DNA from: Acetobacteraceae bacterium
Lineage (GTDB): Bacteria; Pseudomonadota; Alphaproteobacteria; Acetobacterales; Acetobacteraceae
Reading direction: 5' to 3'
Length of the DNA: 5,332 bases
Assembly (NCBI GenBank): GCA_019689515.1
Contig: JADGHI010000299.1
Location: forward strand, 1-5,332
Within the stretch, counting starts at the first letter, position 1; each line of letters starts with the position of its first letter. Shown here in pieces: positions 1-4,314 of this stretch. A model generated the notes under the pieces. It saw only the letters and a list, made by a program, of their open reading frames with translations. It was not told the origin of the DNA and did no database searches. A program made the position numbers and the translations under genes.

Positions 1-152
1 ATCGGGGGGATGCGCCCGTTGCGCCCCAGCGTGCCGACCCGCACCGCGTCCCAGGCGCGCAGGTCGGCCGCGGCGGCGAGCGCCGCCTCGGTCTCGCGCC
101 GCAGCGCCTCCAGGTCGTCCCCGGCCGTTGTCATCGTGGTCGCGTCGGTCAT
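1..152 (-). CDS. pheS: Phenylalanine--tRNA ligase alpha subunit, N-terminal fragment (cut by window edge)
   Basis: PheS pairs with PheT in the cytoplasmic (alpha-beta)2 enzyme that charges tRNA-Phe. Only the first 50 residues are visible, and the frame is open to the left edge. They contain the Ala-rich amphipathic helix typical of the PheS N-terminal coiled coil (DDLEALRRETEAALAAAADL), then VRVGTLGRNGRIPP, which matches the family's 'hLGKKGRh' turn between coiled coil and catalytic core. The catalytic motifs lie outside the window. Position in the conserved order rpmI-rplT-pheS strongly supports the call. I chose the ATG at 152-150, preceded by a weak GGGA; a second in-frame ATG at 134-132 (residue 7) has no better ribosome site. 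The 102-base gap to rplT holds a terminator-like hairpin, so pheS may be attenuated or partly uncoupled from the ribosomal protein genes. Confidence 0.9.
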   Translation of the reverse strand, partial: MTDATTMTTAGDDLEALRRETEAALAAAADLRAWDAVRVGTLGRNGRIPP

Positions 153-171
153 CGTCCCGGTTCCGGATGCG

Positions 172-201
172 AAAAGGGCCGCCTCCCGCGGGAGCGGCCC
201 T
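172..201 (-). terminator. Terminator/attenuator-like hairpin between rplT and pheS
   Basis: Bases 175-181 (AGGGCCG) pair perfectly with 195-201 (CGGCCCT). Inside, after one unpaired C, 183-187 pair with 190-194. Read on the minus strand, the stem is followed by TTTT (175-172), the layout of an intrinsic terminator, 54 bases after the rplT stop and 20 bases before the pheS ATG. In enterobacteria pheST is controlled by attenuation in the same interval through the Phe-rich leader peptide pheM. Here I see no ATG on the minus strand between 254 and 153 and hence no Phe-rich leader, so a pheM-like mechanism is not supported. The U-run is only four long, so partial termination or 3'-end processing are also possible. 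Confidence 0.6.
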
Positions 202-254
202 CTGCTGAACGCCTTGGAGCGAGGGCGCCGTCTGGCCCCCGCGGTGGCCGCTGC

Positions 255-635
255 CTACTGCGCCGCCGCCGGCGTCGGCTGCGGGCGGGCCGCCCGCGCC
301 TTCTCGACCAGCGCCGCGAAGCCCTGCGGGTCGTCGAAGGCGATCGCCGCCATCACCTTGCGGTCGAGCCCGATCCCCGCCGCCTTCGCGCCGGCGATGA
401 ACTGGCTGTAGGTCATGCCGTGCTCGCGCACCGCGGCGTTGATCCGCTGGATCCACAGGCCGCGGAACTCGCGCTTCTTGTTCCGCCGGTCGCGGTAGGC
501 GTAGCGCAGCGCCTTCTCCACGCGCTGCAGCGCGATTCGGTAGGAGGTGCTGCCCCGGCCGAAATAGCCCTTGGCGAGCTTGAGGATCTTCTTGTGACGA
601 GCGTGCTTGGTGACGCCCCGCTTGACGCGCGCCAT
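255..635 (-). CDS. rplT: 50S ribosomal protein L20
   Basis: L20 is an early-assembly 23S rRNA-binding protein of the large subunit. The 126-residue product shows the full family signature: MARVKRGV at the start, HKKILKLAKGY at 14-24, then the basic helical region through YRDRRNKKREFRGLWIQRINAA, and the C-terminal globular domain with YSQFIAGAKAAGIGLDRKVMA and the FAALVEKA ending. The last residues (about 112-126, RAARPQPTPAAAQ) form a short Pro/Ala tail beyond the usual length of about 118. It lies 14 bases after rpmI and has a strong ribosome site, so the two are co-translated. In E. coli and Bacillus, L20 or a leader RNA represses this operon; I could not identify such a site here. Confidence 0.98.
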   Translation of the reverse strand: MARVKRGVTKHARHKKILKLAKGYFGRGSTSYRIALQRVEKALRYAYRDRRNKKREFRGLWIQRINAAVREHGMTYSQFIAGAKAAGIGLDRKVMAAIAFDDPQGFAALVEKARAARPQPTPAAAQ

Positions 636-642
636 TGCTCAG

Positions 643-650
643 CCCTCCCT
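643..650 (-). promoter_or_regulatory. rplT ribosome binding site overlapping the rpmI stop codon
   Basis: On the minus strand AGGGAGGG (650-643) lies 7 bases before the rplT ATG. Its first A is the last base of the rpmI TGA (652-650). A ribosome ending rpmI therefore sits on the rplT start region, which suggests translational coupling of L35 and L20. The overlap is seen directly; the coupling is inferred. Confidence 0.75.
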
Positions 651-856
651 CAGCGCTCGATGCCGTAGGGCATCCACTGCTTCACCGTCCGCGCGTCCTG
701 CGGGGTGAGCACCTGGCTGCCGCGGTTCTGCCGCTTCGCCTTCTGGGTGCGCGCGATGAGGTTGTGGCGCTTGTTGCCGGGGCCCGCCAGGACCTTGCCG
801 GTGGCGGTCAGCCGGAAGCGCTTCTTCACGCTCGACTTCGTCTTCATCTTGGGCAT
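650..856 (-). CDS. rpmI: 50S ribosomal protein L35
   Basis: L35 is a small, very basic protein of the large ribosomal subunit. The 68-residue product is full length and typical: MPKMKTKSSVKKRFRLTATG at the start, KVLAGPGNKRHNLIARTQK in the middle and an ending at WMPYGIER. I chose the ATG at 856-854 because L35 proteins begin MPKxKT and because GGAG (867-864) lies 7 bases upstream. An in-frame ATG at 922-920 would add 22 residues but has no ribosome site and no family support. It is the first gene of the operon here: the next gene upstream is divergent, and infC, which precedes rpmI in E. coli, is absent from this side. Confidence 0.97.
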   Translation of the reverse strand: MPKMKTKSSVKKRFRLTATGKVLAGPGNKRHNLIARTQKAKRQNRGSQVLTPQDARTVKQWMPYGIER

Positions 857-905
857 TTCGGATCTCCGGTCGGAAGCGCCTCGGATGAGGGCGCGGGACC
901 GCGGC

Positions 906-917
906 CGGGCATGCCCG
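906..917. repeat. 12-bp perfect palindrome in the rpmI leader
   Basis: CGGGCATGCCCG is a perfect palindrome about 25 bases downstream of the start of transcription predicted for rpmI. It could be a protein-binding dyad or part of leader RNA structure, but in DNA this rich in G and C such palindromes also arise by chance. No known operator was recognised. Confidence 0.3.
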
Positions 918-948
918 TCCATCGCACCGGCGCGCGGGGGAGGCGCGG

Positions 949-977
949 CGTATAGCGGCGGGGGGCGGAGGCCGCAA
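949..977 (-). promoter_or_regulatory. Candidate sigma70 promoter of rpmI-rplT(-pheS)
   Basis: On the minus strand TTGCGG (977-972) and TATACG (954-949) are separated by exactly 17 bases, the optimal spacing for the housekeeping sigma factor. The -10 keeps TATA and the -35 keeps TTG. Transcription would start near 943, leaving an untranslated leader of about 85 bases before the rpmI ATG, long enough to carry a ribosomal-protein autoregulatory site. It is the best promoter-like pair in the 186-base divergent gap. For the opposite gene I found no comparable pair. Confidence 0.5.
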
Positions 978-1042
978 GGGTTCCGCCGGAGGCCGACGAT
1001 CCCCAGAATAGACCCGAGTCGGGCGAGCGAGGGCTGAGCACC

Positions 1043-2719
1043 ATGACGGCGACGGAAGCGCAGCAGGCGATCCTGATCGGCCGGGGCGAGGGCCCCTGCG
1101 AATTGCTCCTCTCCCGCGCCAACCGGCACGGGCTGATCGCCGGCGCCACCGGCACCGGGAAGACGGTCACGCTCCAGGTCCTCGCCGAGGGATTCTCCCG
1201 CGCCGGGGTCCCGGTCTTCTGCGCCGACGTCAAGGGCGACCTCGCCGGCATCAGCCAACCCGGCCGGCCCAATCCGAAGATCGAGGCCCGCGCGCGCGAG
1301 CTCGGCGAGACCGACTTCGCCTACGAGCCCGCTCCGGTCGTCTTCTGGGACGTGTTCGGCGAGCAGGGCCACCGCCTGCGCGCCACCGTCGCCGAGATGG
1401 GCCCGCTGCTCCTCGCGCGCATGCTGGAGCTGAACGAGACGCAGGAGGGCGCGCTCACCATCGCTTTCCGCCTGGCCGACGACGAGGGCCTGCTGCTGCT
1501 CGACTTCAAGGACCTGCGGGCGATCCTCAGCCACGTCGCGGACCGCGCGGAGGAGATCAGCGCCGCCTATGGCCGCGTGAGCAAGGCCACGATCGGCACC
1601 ATCCAGCGCCGCCTGCTGATGCTGGAGGAGGCGGGGGCGGAGCACTTCTTCGGCGAGCCGGCGCTGGCGCTGGAGGACATGATGCTCCTCACGCCGGACG
1701 GGCGCGGCGCGGTGAACGTGCTGGCCGCGGACAAGCTGGTGCGGAGCCCGCGCCTCTACGCGACCTTCCTGCTCTGGCTGCTCTCCGAGCTGTTCGAGGA
1801 ACTGCCCGAGGTGGGCGACCTCGAGAAGCCCAAGCTCGTCTTCTTCTTCGACGAGGCGCATCTGCTGTTCCGAGACGCGCCGAAGGTCCTGATCGAGAAG
1901 GTCGAGACGGTGGTGCGGCTGATCCGCTCCAAGGGAGTGGGCGTCTATTTCGTCACCCAGAACCCGCTCGACCTGCCGGCCAGCGTGCTCGGCCAGCTCG
2001 GCAACCGGGTGCAGCACGCGCTGCGCGCCTTCACGCCAGCGGAGCAGAAGGCGGTGCGCGCCGCGGCCGAGACCTTCCGCCCCAACCCGAAGCTGCGGGT
2101 CGAGGACGCGATCGGCGCGCTCGGCGTGGGCGAGGCGCTGGTCTCGACTCTCGCCGCGGACGGCACGCCGACACCGGTGGAGCGGGCGCGGATCTGCCCG
2201 CCGCGCTCGCGCATCGGCGCGATCACGCCGGAGGAGCGGGCCGCGGTCATCGCGCGCAGCCCGCTCGCCGGGCGCTACGACCAGGAGGTGGACCGCGAGT
2301 CCGCCTATGAGCTGCTGACCGGTCGCGCCACCTCGGTCATCGCGGACCCTGGCCCGCATCGGGCGAGCACCGGTCCGGCGCCGGTGCGCAACGGCAATCC
2401 CTGGGGCGGCGCAACAGCGCCATCGCCGCCGCCGAGTACCGGCAGGGGCCGGATTCCCGACATTGCACCGTCGCGGACCGGGCAGCGCATCCCGGCGCCG
2501 GCCTCGGCCCGGCGGCCTGTGCCGCCTGCCGGTGGTGGCCAGGGCGGGGGCATCGGCGAGGTGCTCGGTGGCATCCTCACCGGCAACCGTGGGCGGCGCG
2601 AGGGCGTGGCCGAGGCGATGGCGAAGTCGGCCGCCCGCAGCGTGGGCTCCACGGTCGGGCGGCAGATCGGCAACGCCGTGCTGCGCGGCGTGCTCGGCAC
2701 GATTTTCCGGGGCCGTTAG
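1043..2719 (+). CDS. DUF853 family (YjgR-type) HerA-like P-loop ATPase
   Basis: The 558-residue product belongs to the DUF853/YjgR family, a stand-alone branch of the HerA/FtsK ATPases. I see an N-terminal 'ILIGRG' strand, Walker A GATGTGKT at residues 34-41, ADVKGDLAGI at 61-70, Walker B LVFFFDEAH at 265-273 (D270, E271 catalytic), and a sensor segment FVTQNPLDLPASVLGQLGNR at 303-322 whose R322 may be an arginine finger. Residues about 437-500 are a Pro/Gly/Ser-rich linker. The end (about 500-558) is Gly-rich and carries AEAMAKSAARSVGS and VGRQIGNAVLRGVLG, the conserved tail of this family. Length is slightly above the usual 500. The physiological role is not well established; homohexameric DNA or protein pumping is inferred from HerA. 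No nuclease partner (NurA-like) is adjacent, so it is not a HerA-NurA or defence pair. GAGGG at 1029-1033 supports the ATG start. Confidence 0.93.
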   Translation: MTATEAQQAILIGRGEGPCELLLSRANRHGLIAGATGTGKTVTLQVLAEGFSRAGVPVFCADVKGDLAGISQPGRPNPKIEARARELGETDFAYEPAPVVFWDVFGEQGHRLRATVAEMGPLLLARMLELNETQEGALTIAFRLADDEGLLLLDFKDLRAILSHVADRAEEISAAYGRVSKATIGTIQRRLLMLEEAGAEHFFGEPALALEDMMLLTPDGRGAVNVLAADKLVRSPRLYATFLLWLLSELFEELPEVGDLEKPKLVFFFDEAHLLFRDAPKVLIEKVETVVRLIRSKGVGVYFVTQNPLDLPASVLGQLGNRVQHALRAFTPAEQKAVRAAAETFRPNPKLRVEDAIGALGVGEALVSTLAADGTPTPVERARICPPRSRIGAITPEERAAVIARSPLAGRYDQEVDRESAYELLTGRATSVIADPGPHRASTGPAPVRNGNPWGGATAPSPPPSTGRGRIPDIAPSRTGQRIPAPASARRPVPPAGGGQGGGIGEVLGGILTGNRGRREGVAEAMAKSAARSVGSTVGRQIGNAVLRGVLGTIFRGR

Positions 2720-2777
2720 GCCGCGATCGCCCTGGGTGGGAACATCCCGGGGCGTGAAGTGCTGCCTCGGAAAGGCT

Positions 2778-2821
2778 TGGCCCCTTGTCGGCCTGACTGT
2801 GGGCAGGCCGACAAGGGGCCA
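2778..2821 (+). terminator. Perfect 18-bp inverted repeat, likely terminator of the DUF853 gene
   Basis: TGGCCCCTTGTCGGCCTG (2778-2795) is perfectly complementary to 2804-2821, with an 8-base loop (ACTGTGGG). It begins 59 bases after the DUF853 stop. The RNA hairpin would be extremely stable, consistent with a transcript end or a 3'-end barrier to RNA decay. It lacks a clean U-run; downstream there is only GTGTTTGT (2826-2833). Such length without any mismatch is unusual for a plain terminator, so a dispersed palindromic repeat is an alternative. Confidence 0.55.
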
Positions 2822-3008
2822 GGGCGTGTTTGTCGCGGGCTGTTCTTCCGGCCGGAGCCGGTGCGGACAAACCGGGAGTTTGGGCTTGCTCCGGCGCGGC
2901 GCCGCTGCCATTCGCCGCGGGGGCCGTGATCCACCCATGATCCATGACCGGCTTCAGACCTGGCACGTCACCGTGGAAGGTCGTCGCGGGCTCACCTATC
3001 CGCTCGGC

Positions 3009-3024
3009 CGTGGCGTTCGCCACG
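3009..3024. repeat. Short dyad, 7-bp arms around TT
   Basis: CGTGGCG (3009-3015) and CGCCACG (3018-3024) form a near-palindrome with a two-base centre. It could be an operator-like site, but no promoter or gene is placed to use it. Chance occurrence is quite possible. Confidence 0.25.
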
Positions 3025-3126
3025 ATCCGTATTCACCGTCATGTGAGCGCATCACCTGCCGTCGCCCCTCGGTGGGAGGATGATCGGAGTCCCGGCTCGG
3101 CACCGAAGGACCGGCAGGCCCGTCGG

Positions 3127-3172
3127 GTTCCGGGGGATCGCGCGCCTGCCCGTTCCCGCAGCCTCCCGGAAC
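3127..3172 (-). terminator. Weak stem downstream of the DUF1192 gene
   Basis: GTTCCGGG (3127-3134) pairs with CCCGGAAC (3165-3172), extended by one G-U and one G-C pair. It begins 5 bases beyond the DUF1192 stop on the minus strand. The loop is 26 bases and no U-run follows, so it is at best a Rho-independent-like structure of low quality. Confidence 0.25.
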
Positions 3173-3177
3173 GATCC

Positions 3178-3393
3178 TCAGGGCTTGCGGAACAGCGCGT
3201 CGGCCGCGCCGCGCTGCGCCTCGCGGGCGGCGATCGCGGCCTCCGTGCGGGCGATCTCAGCGCGCAGCGCCGCGATGTAGTCGCGCATCTCGGCCACAGA
3301 CCAGCCGTCCAGGACCGCGGGCTCCAGCCCCCGGCGCCCCTTCGCGCCGGCCGTGGCCTGGCGCCGCAGCCGGTCCTCCTCGTCCTCGAACAT
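3178..3393 (-). CDS. DUF1192 family small protein
   Basis: This 71-residue protein matches DUF1192, a short family I recall mainly from alphaproteobacteria. It has an acidic start (MFEDEEDRLRR), a central motif LDGWSVAEMRDYIAALRAEI (residues 29-48, the family's 'L..LSVEEL..RI..L..EI' pattern) and a C-terminal helix of Ala/Glu/Arg heptads ending ADALFRKP, the family's 'A..LFK' end. Residues about 33-65 should form a coiled coil. There is no signal peptide or membrane segment, so it is probably cytoplasmic. Its function is unknown. The ATG at 3393-3391 is preceded at 7 bases by GAGG (3404-3401). It is divergent from trcR, from which it is separated by 159 bases; I recall these two families often lying together, which may reflect a shared process but is unproven. 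Confidence 0.85.
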   Translation of the reverse strand: MFEDEEDRLRRQATAGAKGRRGLEPAVLDGWSVAEMRDYIAALRAEIARTEAAIAAREAQRGAADALFRKP

Positions 3394-3439
3394 CGATCGG
3401 CCTCGCCTGCCTCGTCCTGCCCCCGCCGGGGCCCGGGCT

Positions 3440-3468
3440 TTGACCCGCCGGGGGCCCCACTCTATATC
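3440..3468 (+). promoter_or_regulatory. Sigma70-type promoter of trcR
   Basis: TTGACC (3440-3445) and TATATC (3463-3468) are separated by exactly 17 bases. Five of six -35 bases and four of six -10 bases match the housekeeping consensus. Transcription should start near 3475, giving a leader of roughly 78 bases. The spacer is a run of G and C containing GGGGGCCCC. I find no CtrA-type TTAA-N7-TTAA or GANTC methylation site in this interval. Confidence 0.7.
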
Positions 3469-3487
3469 CTGCACAGCCGCTGCCAGA

Positions 3488-3517
3488 GGAGGAAGGCACG
3501 CCGGCCGGCTTTCCTCC
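3488..3517 (+). promoter_or_regulatory. Leader hairpin of trcR that buries a perfect Shine-Dalgarno-like sequence
   Basis: GGAGGAA (3488-3494) pairs perfectly with TTCCTCC (3511-3517). The stem continues through a G-U pair to GC/GC (3496-3497 with 3508-3509), leaving a 10-base loop. The left arm includes AGGAGG (3487-3492), the full anti-SD complement, yet no ATG, GTG or TTG follows at a usable distance. The ribosome site that fits the trcR ATG is the weaker GAAGG at 3541-3545. The structure may modulate leader stability or ribosome standby, or may be incidental. Confidence 0.4.
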
Positions 3518-3552
3518 CCGCGACCGTCCGGCCCGACCCTGAAGGTCCTCCA

Positions 3553-4113
3553 ATGCCTCTGCCCCTGATGCCGAAGGCCACCGCAGTGTGGCTGATCGAG
3601 AAAACCTCGTTGACCTTCGACCAGATCGCCGAGTTCGTCGGCATGCATCCGCTCGAGGTCCAGGCCATCGCCGACGGCGAGGTGGCGCAAGGCATCGTCG
3701 GCTACGACCCGATCGCCAGCGGCCAGCTCACCCGGGAGGAGATCGCCCGTTGCGAGGCCGATCCCAACGCGCGGCTGAAGCTCAACGAGCCCTCGGTCCC
3801 GCTGCCGAAGCCGCGGACCAAGGGCGCCCGCTACACCCCGGTGGCCAAGCGCATCGACCGGCCGGACGCCATCGCCTGGCTGCTCCGGCACTATCCGCAG
3901 CTTCCCGACCCGGTGATCGCCAAGCTGCTCGGCACCACCAAGGAGACGATCCAGAAGGTGCGCGACCGGACCCACTGGAACAGCGCCAACATCAAGCCGC
4001 GCGATCCGGTGATCCTCGGGCTCTGCACCCAGTCCGACCTGAACGCGGCGATCGCCGCTGCCGGCATCAACCCGGCCGCGCCGCCGCCTCAGCTTTCCGA
4101 GGACGCGGCCTGA
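3553..4113 (+). CDS. trcR: DUF1013 family regulator TrcR
   Basis: The 186-residue product is a full-length member of DUF1013, now named TrcR, described as an alphaproteobacterial cell-cycle transcriptional regulator. It begins MPLPLMPKATAVWLIEKTSL, the usual family start. Two helix-turn-helix-like segments follow: about residues 19-41 (TFDQIAEFVGMHPLEVQAIA) and about 105-139 (AIAWLLRHYPQLPDPVIAKL then GTTKETIQKVRDR). Next comes the strongly conserved THWNSANIKPRDPVILGLCT (140-159) and a helix SDLNAAIAAAG before a Pro-rich tail. No membrane segment or signal is present. The first ATG (3553) is preferred over the in-frame ATG at 3568 because related proteins keep the PLMPKATAVWL stretch, and GAAGG lies 7 bases upstream. 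A single-gene transcript is likely; stems downstream at 4177-4230 could end it. The family is clear to me; its exact targets here are not. Confidence 0.92.
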   Translation: MPLPLMPKATAVWLIEKTSLTFDQIAEFVGMHPLEVQAIADGEVAQGIVGYDPIASGQLTREEIARCEADPNARLKLNEPSVPLPKPRTKGARYTPVAKRIDRPDAIAWLLRHYPQLPDPVIAKLLGTTKETIQKVRDRTHWNSANIKPRDPVILGLCTQSDLNAAIAAAGINPAAPPPQLSEDAA

Positions 4114-4176
4114 CGGGGCAGGCCATCGGGGCCGTGCCTGGGTAGCGCCCGCCCCGCTTGGAGGACCCATACCGGC

Positions 4177-4204
4177 GGCGGTCGGTCATGACCCAACGAC
4201 CGCC
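4177..4204 (+). repeat. 8-bp stem with palindromic loop
   Basis: GGCGGTCG (4177-4184) is complementary to CGACCGCC (4197-4204). The loop region overlaps the 10-base palindrome GGTCATGACC (4184-4193), so two alternative folds compete. It lies 63 bases after the trcR stop and may stabilise or end its transcript. Confidence 0.35.
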
Positions 4205-4213
4205 CCCTAAGGC

Positions 4214-4230
4214 GCCGGGCTCCGCCCGGC
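4214..4230 (+). terminator. Candidate trcR terminator stem
   Basis: GCCGGGC (4214-4220) and GCCCGGC (4224-4230) form a perfect 7-bp G/C stem with a three-base loop, followed on the plus strand by TTGGCTT. The trailing T-richness is weak, so the stem is a plausible but not strong intrinsic terminator about 100 bases after the trcR stop. Confidence 0.4.
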
Positions 4231-4265
4231 TTGGCTTCGCGGCATGAACCGCGGGCCGTATGCGC

Positions 4266-4284
4266 TTCGCGGCGGTGCCGCGAA
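4266..4284 (-). terminator. 8-bp stem downstream of the peptidoglycan-binding gene
   Basis: TTCGCGGC (4266-4273) pairs perfectly with GCCGCGAA (4277-4284) around a three-base loop, about 30 bases beyond the stop of the minus-strand gene. No U-run follows on the minus strand, so termination is only suggested. Confidence 0.35.
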
Positions 4285-4314
4285 CGGCATCCGTCAGGGA
4301 CGACGCTGTCAGTA

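Larger units (their letters stand above)
2720..3177. other. Intergenic region without a convincing gene
   Basis: These 458 bases separate the 3' end of the DUF853 gene from the 3' end of the DUF1192 gene, so both flanking genes end into it. It contains the 18-bp inverted repeat at 2778-2821, a weaker pair GTTTGTC/GACAAAC (2828-2834 and 2866-2872) right after it, a dyad at 3009-3024 and a stem at 3127-3172. Open frames cross it on both strands. The best short one, ATG at 2937 to TGA at 3083 (48 codons, beginning MIHDRLQTWHVTV), has no clear ribosome site, and its third positions are much less G/C-biased than those of the real genes here. I therefore do not call a gene. Confidence 0.6.
4114..4314. 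other. Convergent intergenic region with several hairpins
   Basis: The plus-strand trcR and the minus-strand peptidoglycan-binding gene both end here, 201 bases apart. No RNA gene or credible small ORF was found. It is dense in inverted repeats: 4177-4204, 4214-4230, 4238-4253 (CGCGG/CCGCG) and 4266-4284. This fits a bidirectional termination zone, although none of the stems has a good U-run on either strand. Confidence 0.55.

Noticed and set aside
857..922. A 22-residue N-terminal extension of L35 from the in-frame ATG at 922-920
   Set aside because: No ribosome site precedes it, it is Arg-rich filler, and L35 proteins begin at the MPKMKTK segment, where a good GGAG is correctly spaced.
1043..2719. 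Reading the HerA-like ATPase as part of an antiviral (HerA-Sir2, HerA-DUF4297 or HerA-NurA) system
   Set aside because: No nuclease, Sir2 or other effector gene lies next to it, and it is flanked by core genes. The sequence matches the housekeeping YjgR/DUF853 branch.
650..2938. A 762-codon minus-strand open frame running antisense to the DUF853 gene and ending in frame with rpmI
   Set aside because: It is an artefact of high GC: the translation is low-complexity Arg/Ala/Leu/Glu-rich, lacks family motifs, and lies opposite a clearly conserved ATPase. Only its last 68 codons (rpmI) are real.
2577..3023. Minus-strand frame of 148 codons crossing the 18-bp inverted repeat
   Set aside because: It overlaps the 3' end of the DUF853 gene, has Pro/Arg/Ala filler composition and shows no motif.
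2937..3083. A possible 48-residue small protein on the plus strand (starts MIHDRLQTWH)
   Set aside because: No clear ribosome site, weak G/C bias at third positions compared with real genes in the window, and no recognisable family. It cannot be excluded without conservation data.
3394..3490. A sigma70 promoter for the DUF1192 gene using the same TATA core on the minus strand (TATAGA, 3466-3461)
   Set aside because: The hexamer at 17-base spacing (CCTCTG, 3489-3484) does not resemble a -35 element, so the call would rest on the -10 alone.
2944..3552. A 203-codon N-terminal extension of trcR from the ATG at 2944
   Set aside because: The extension crosses the DUF1192 gene on the opposite strand and the trcR promoter. 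Known family members start at the MPLPLMPKAT segment.
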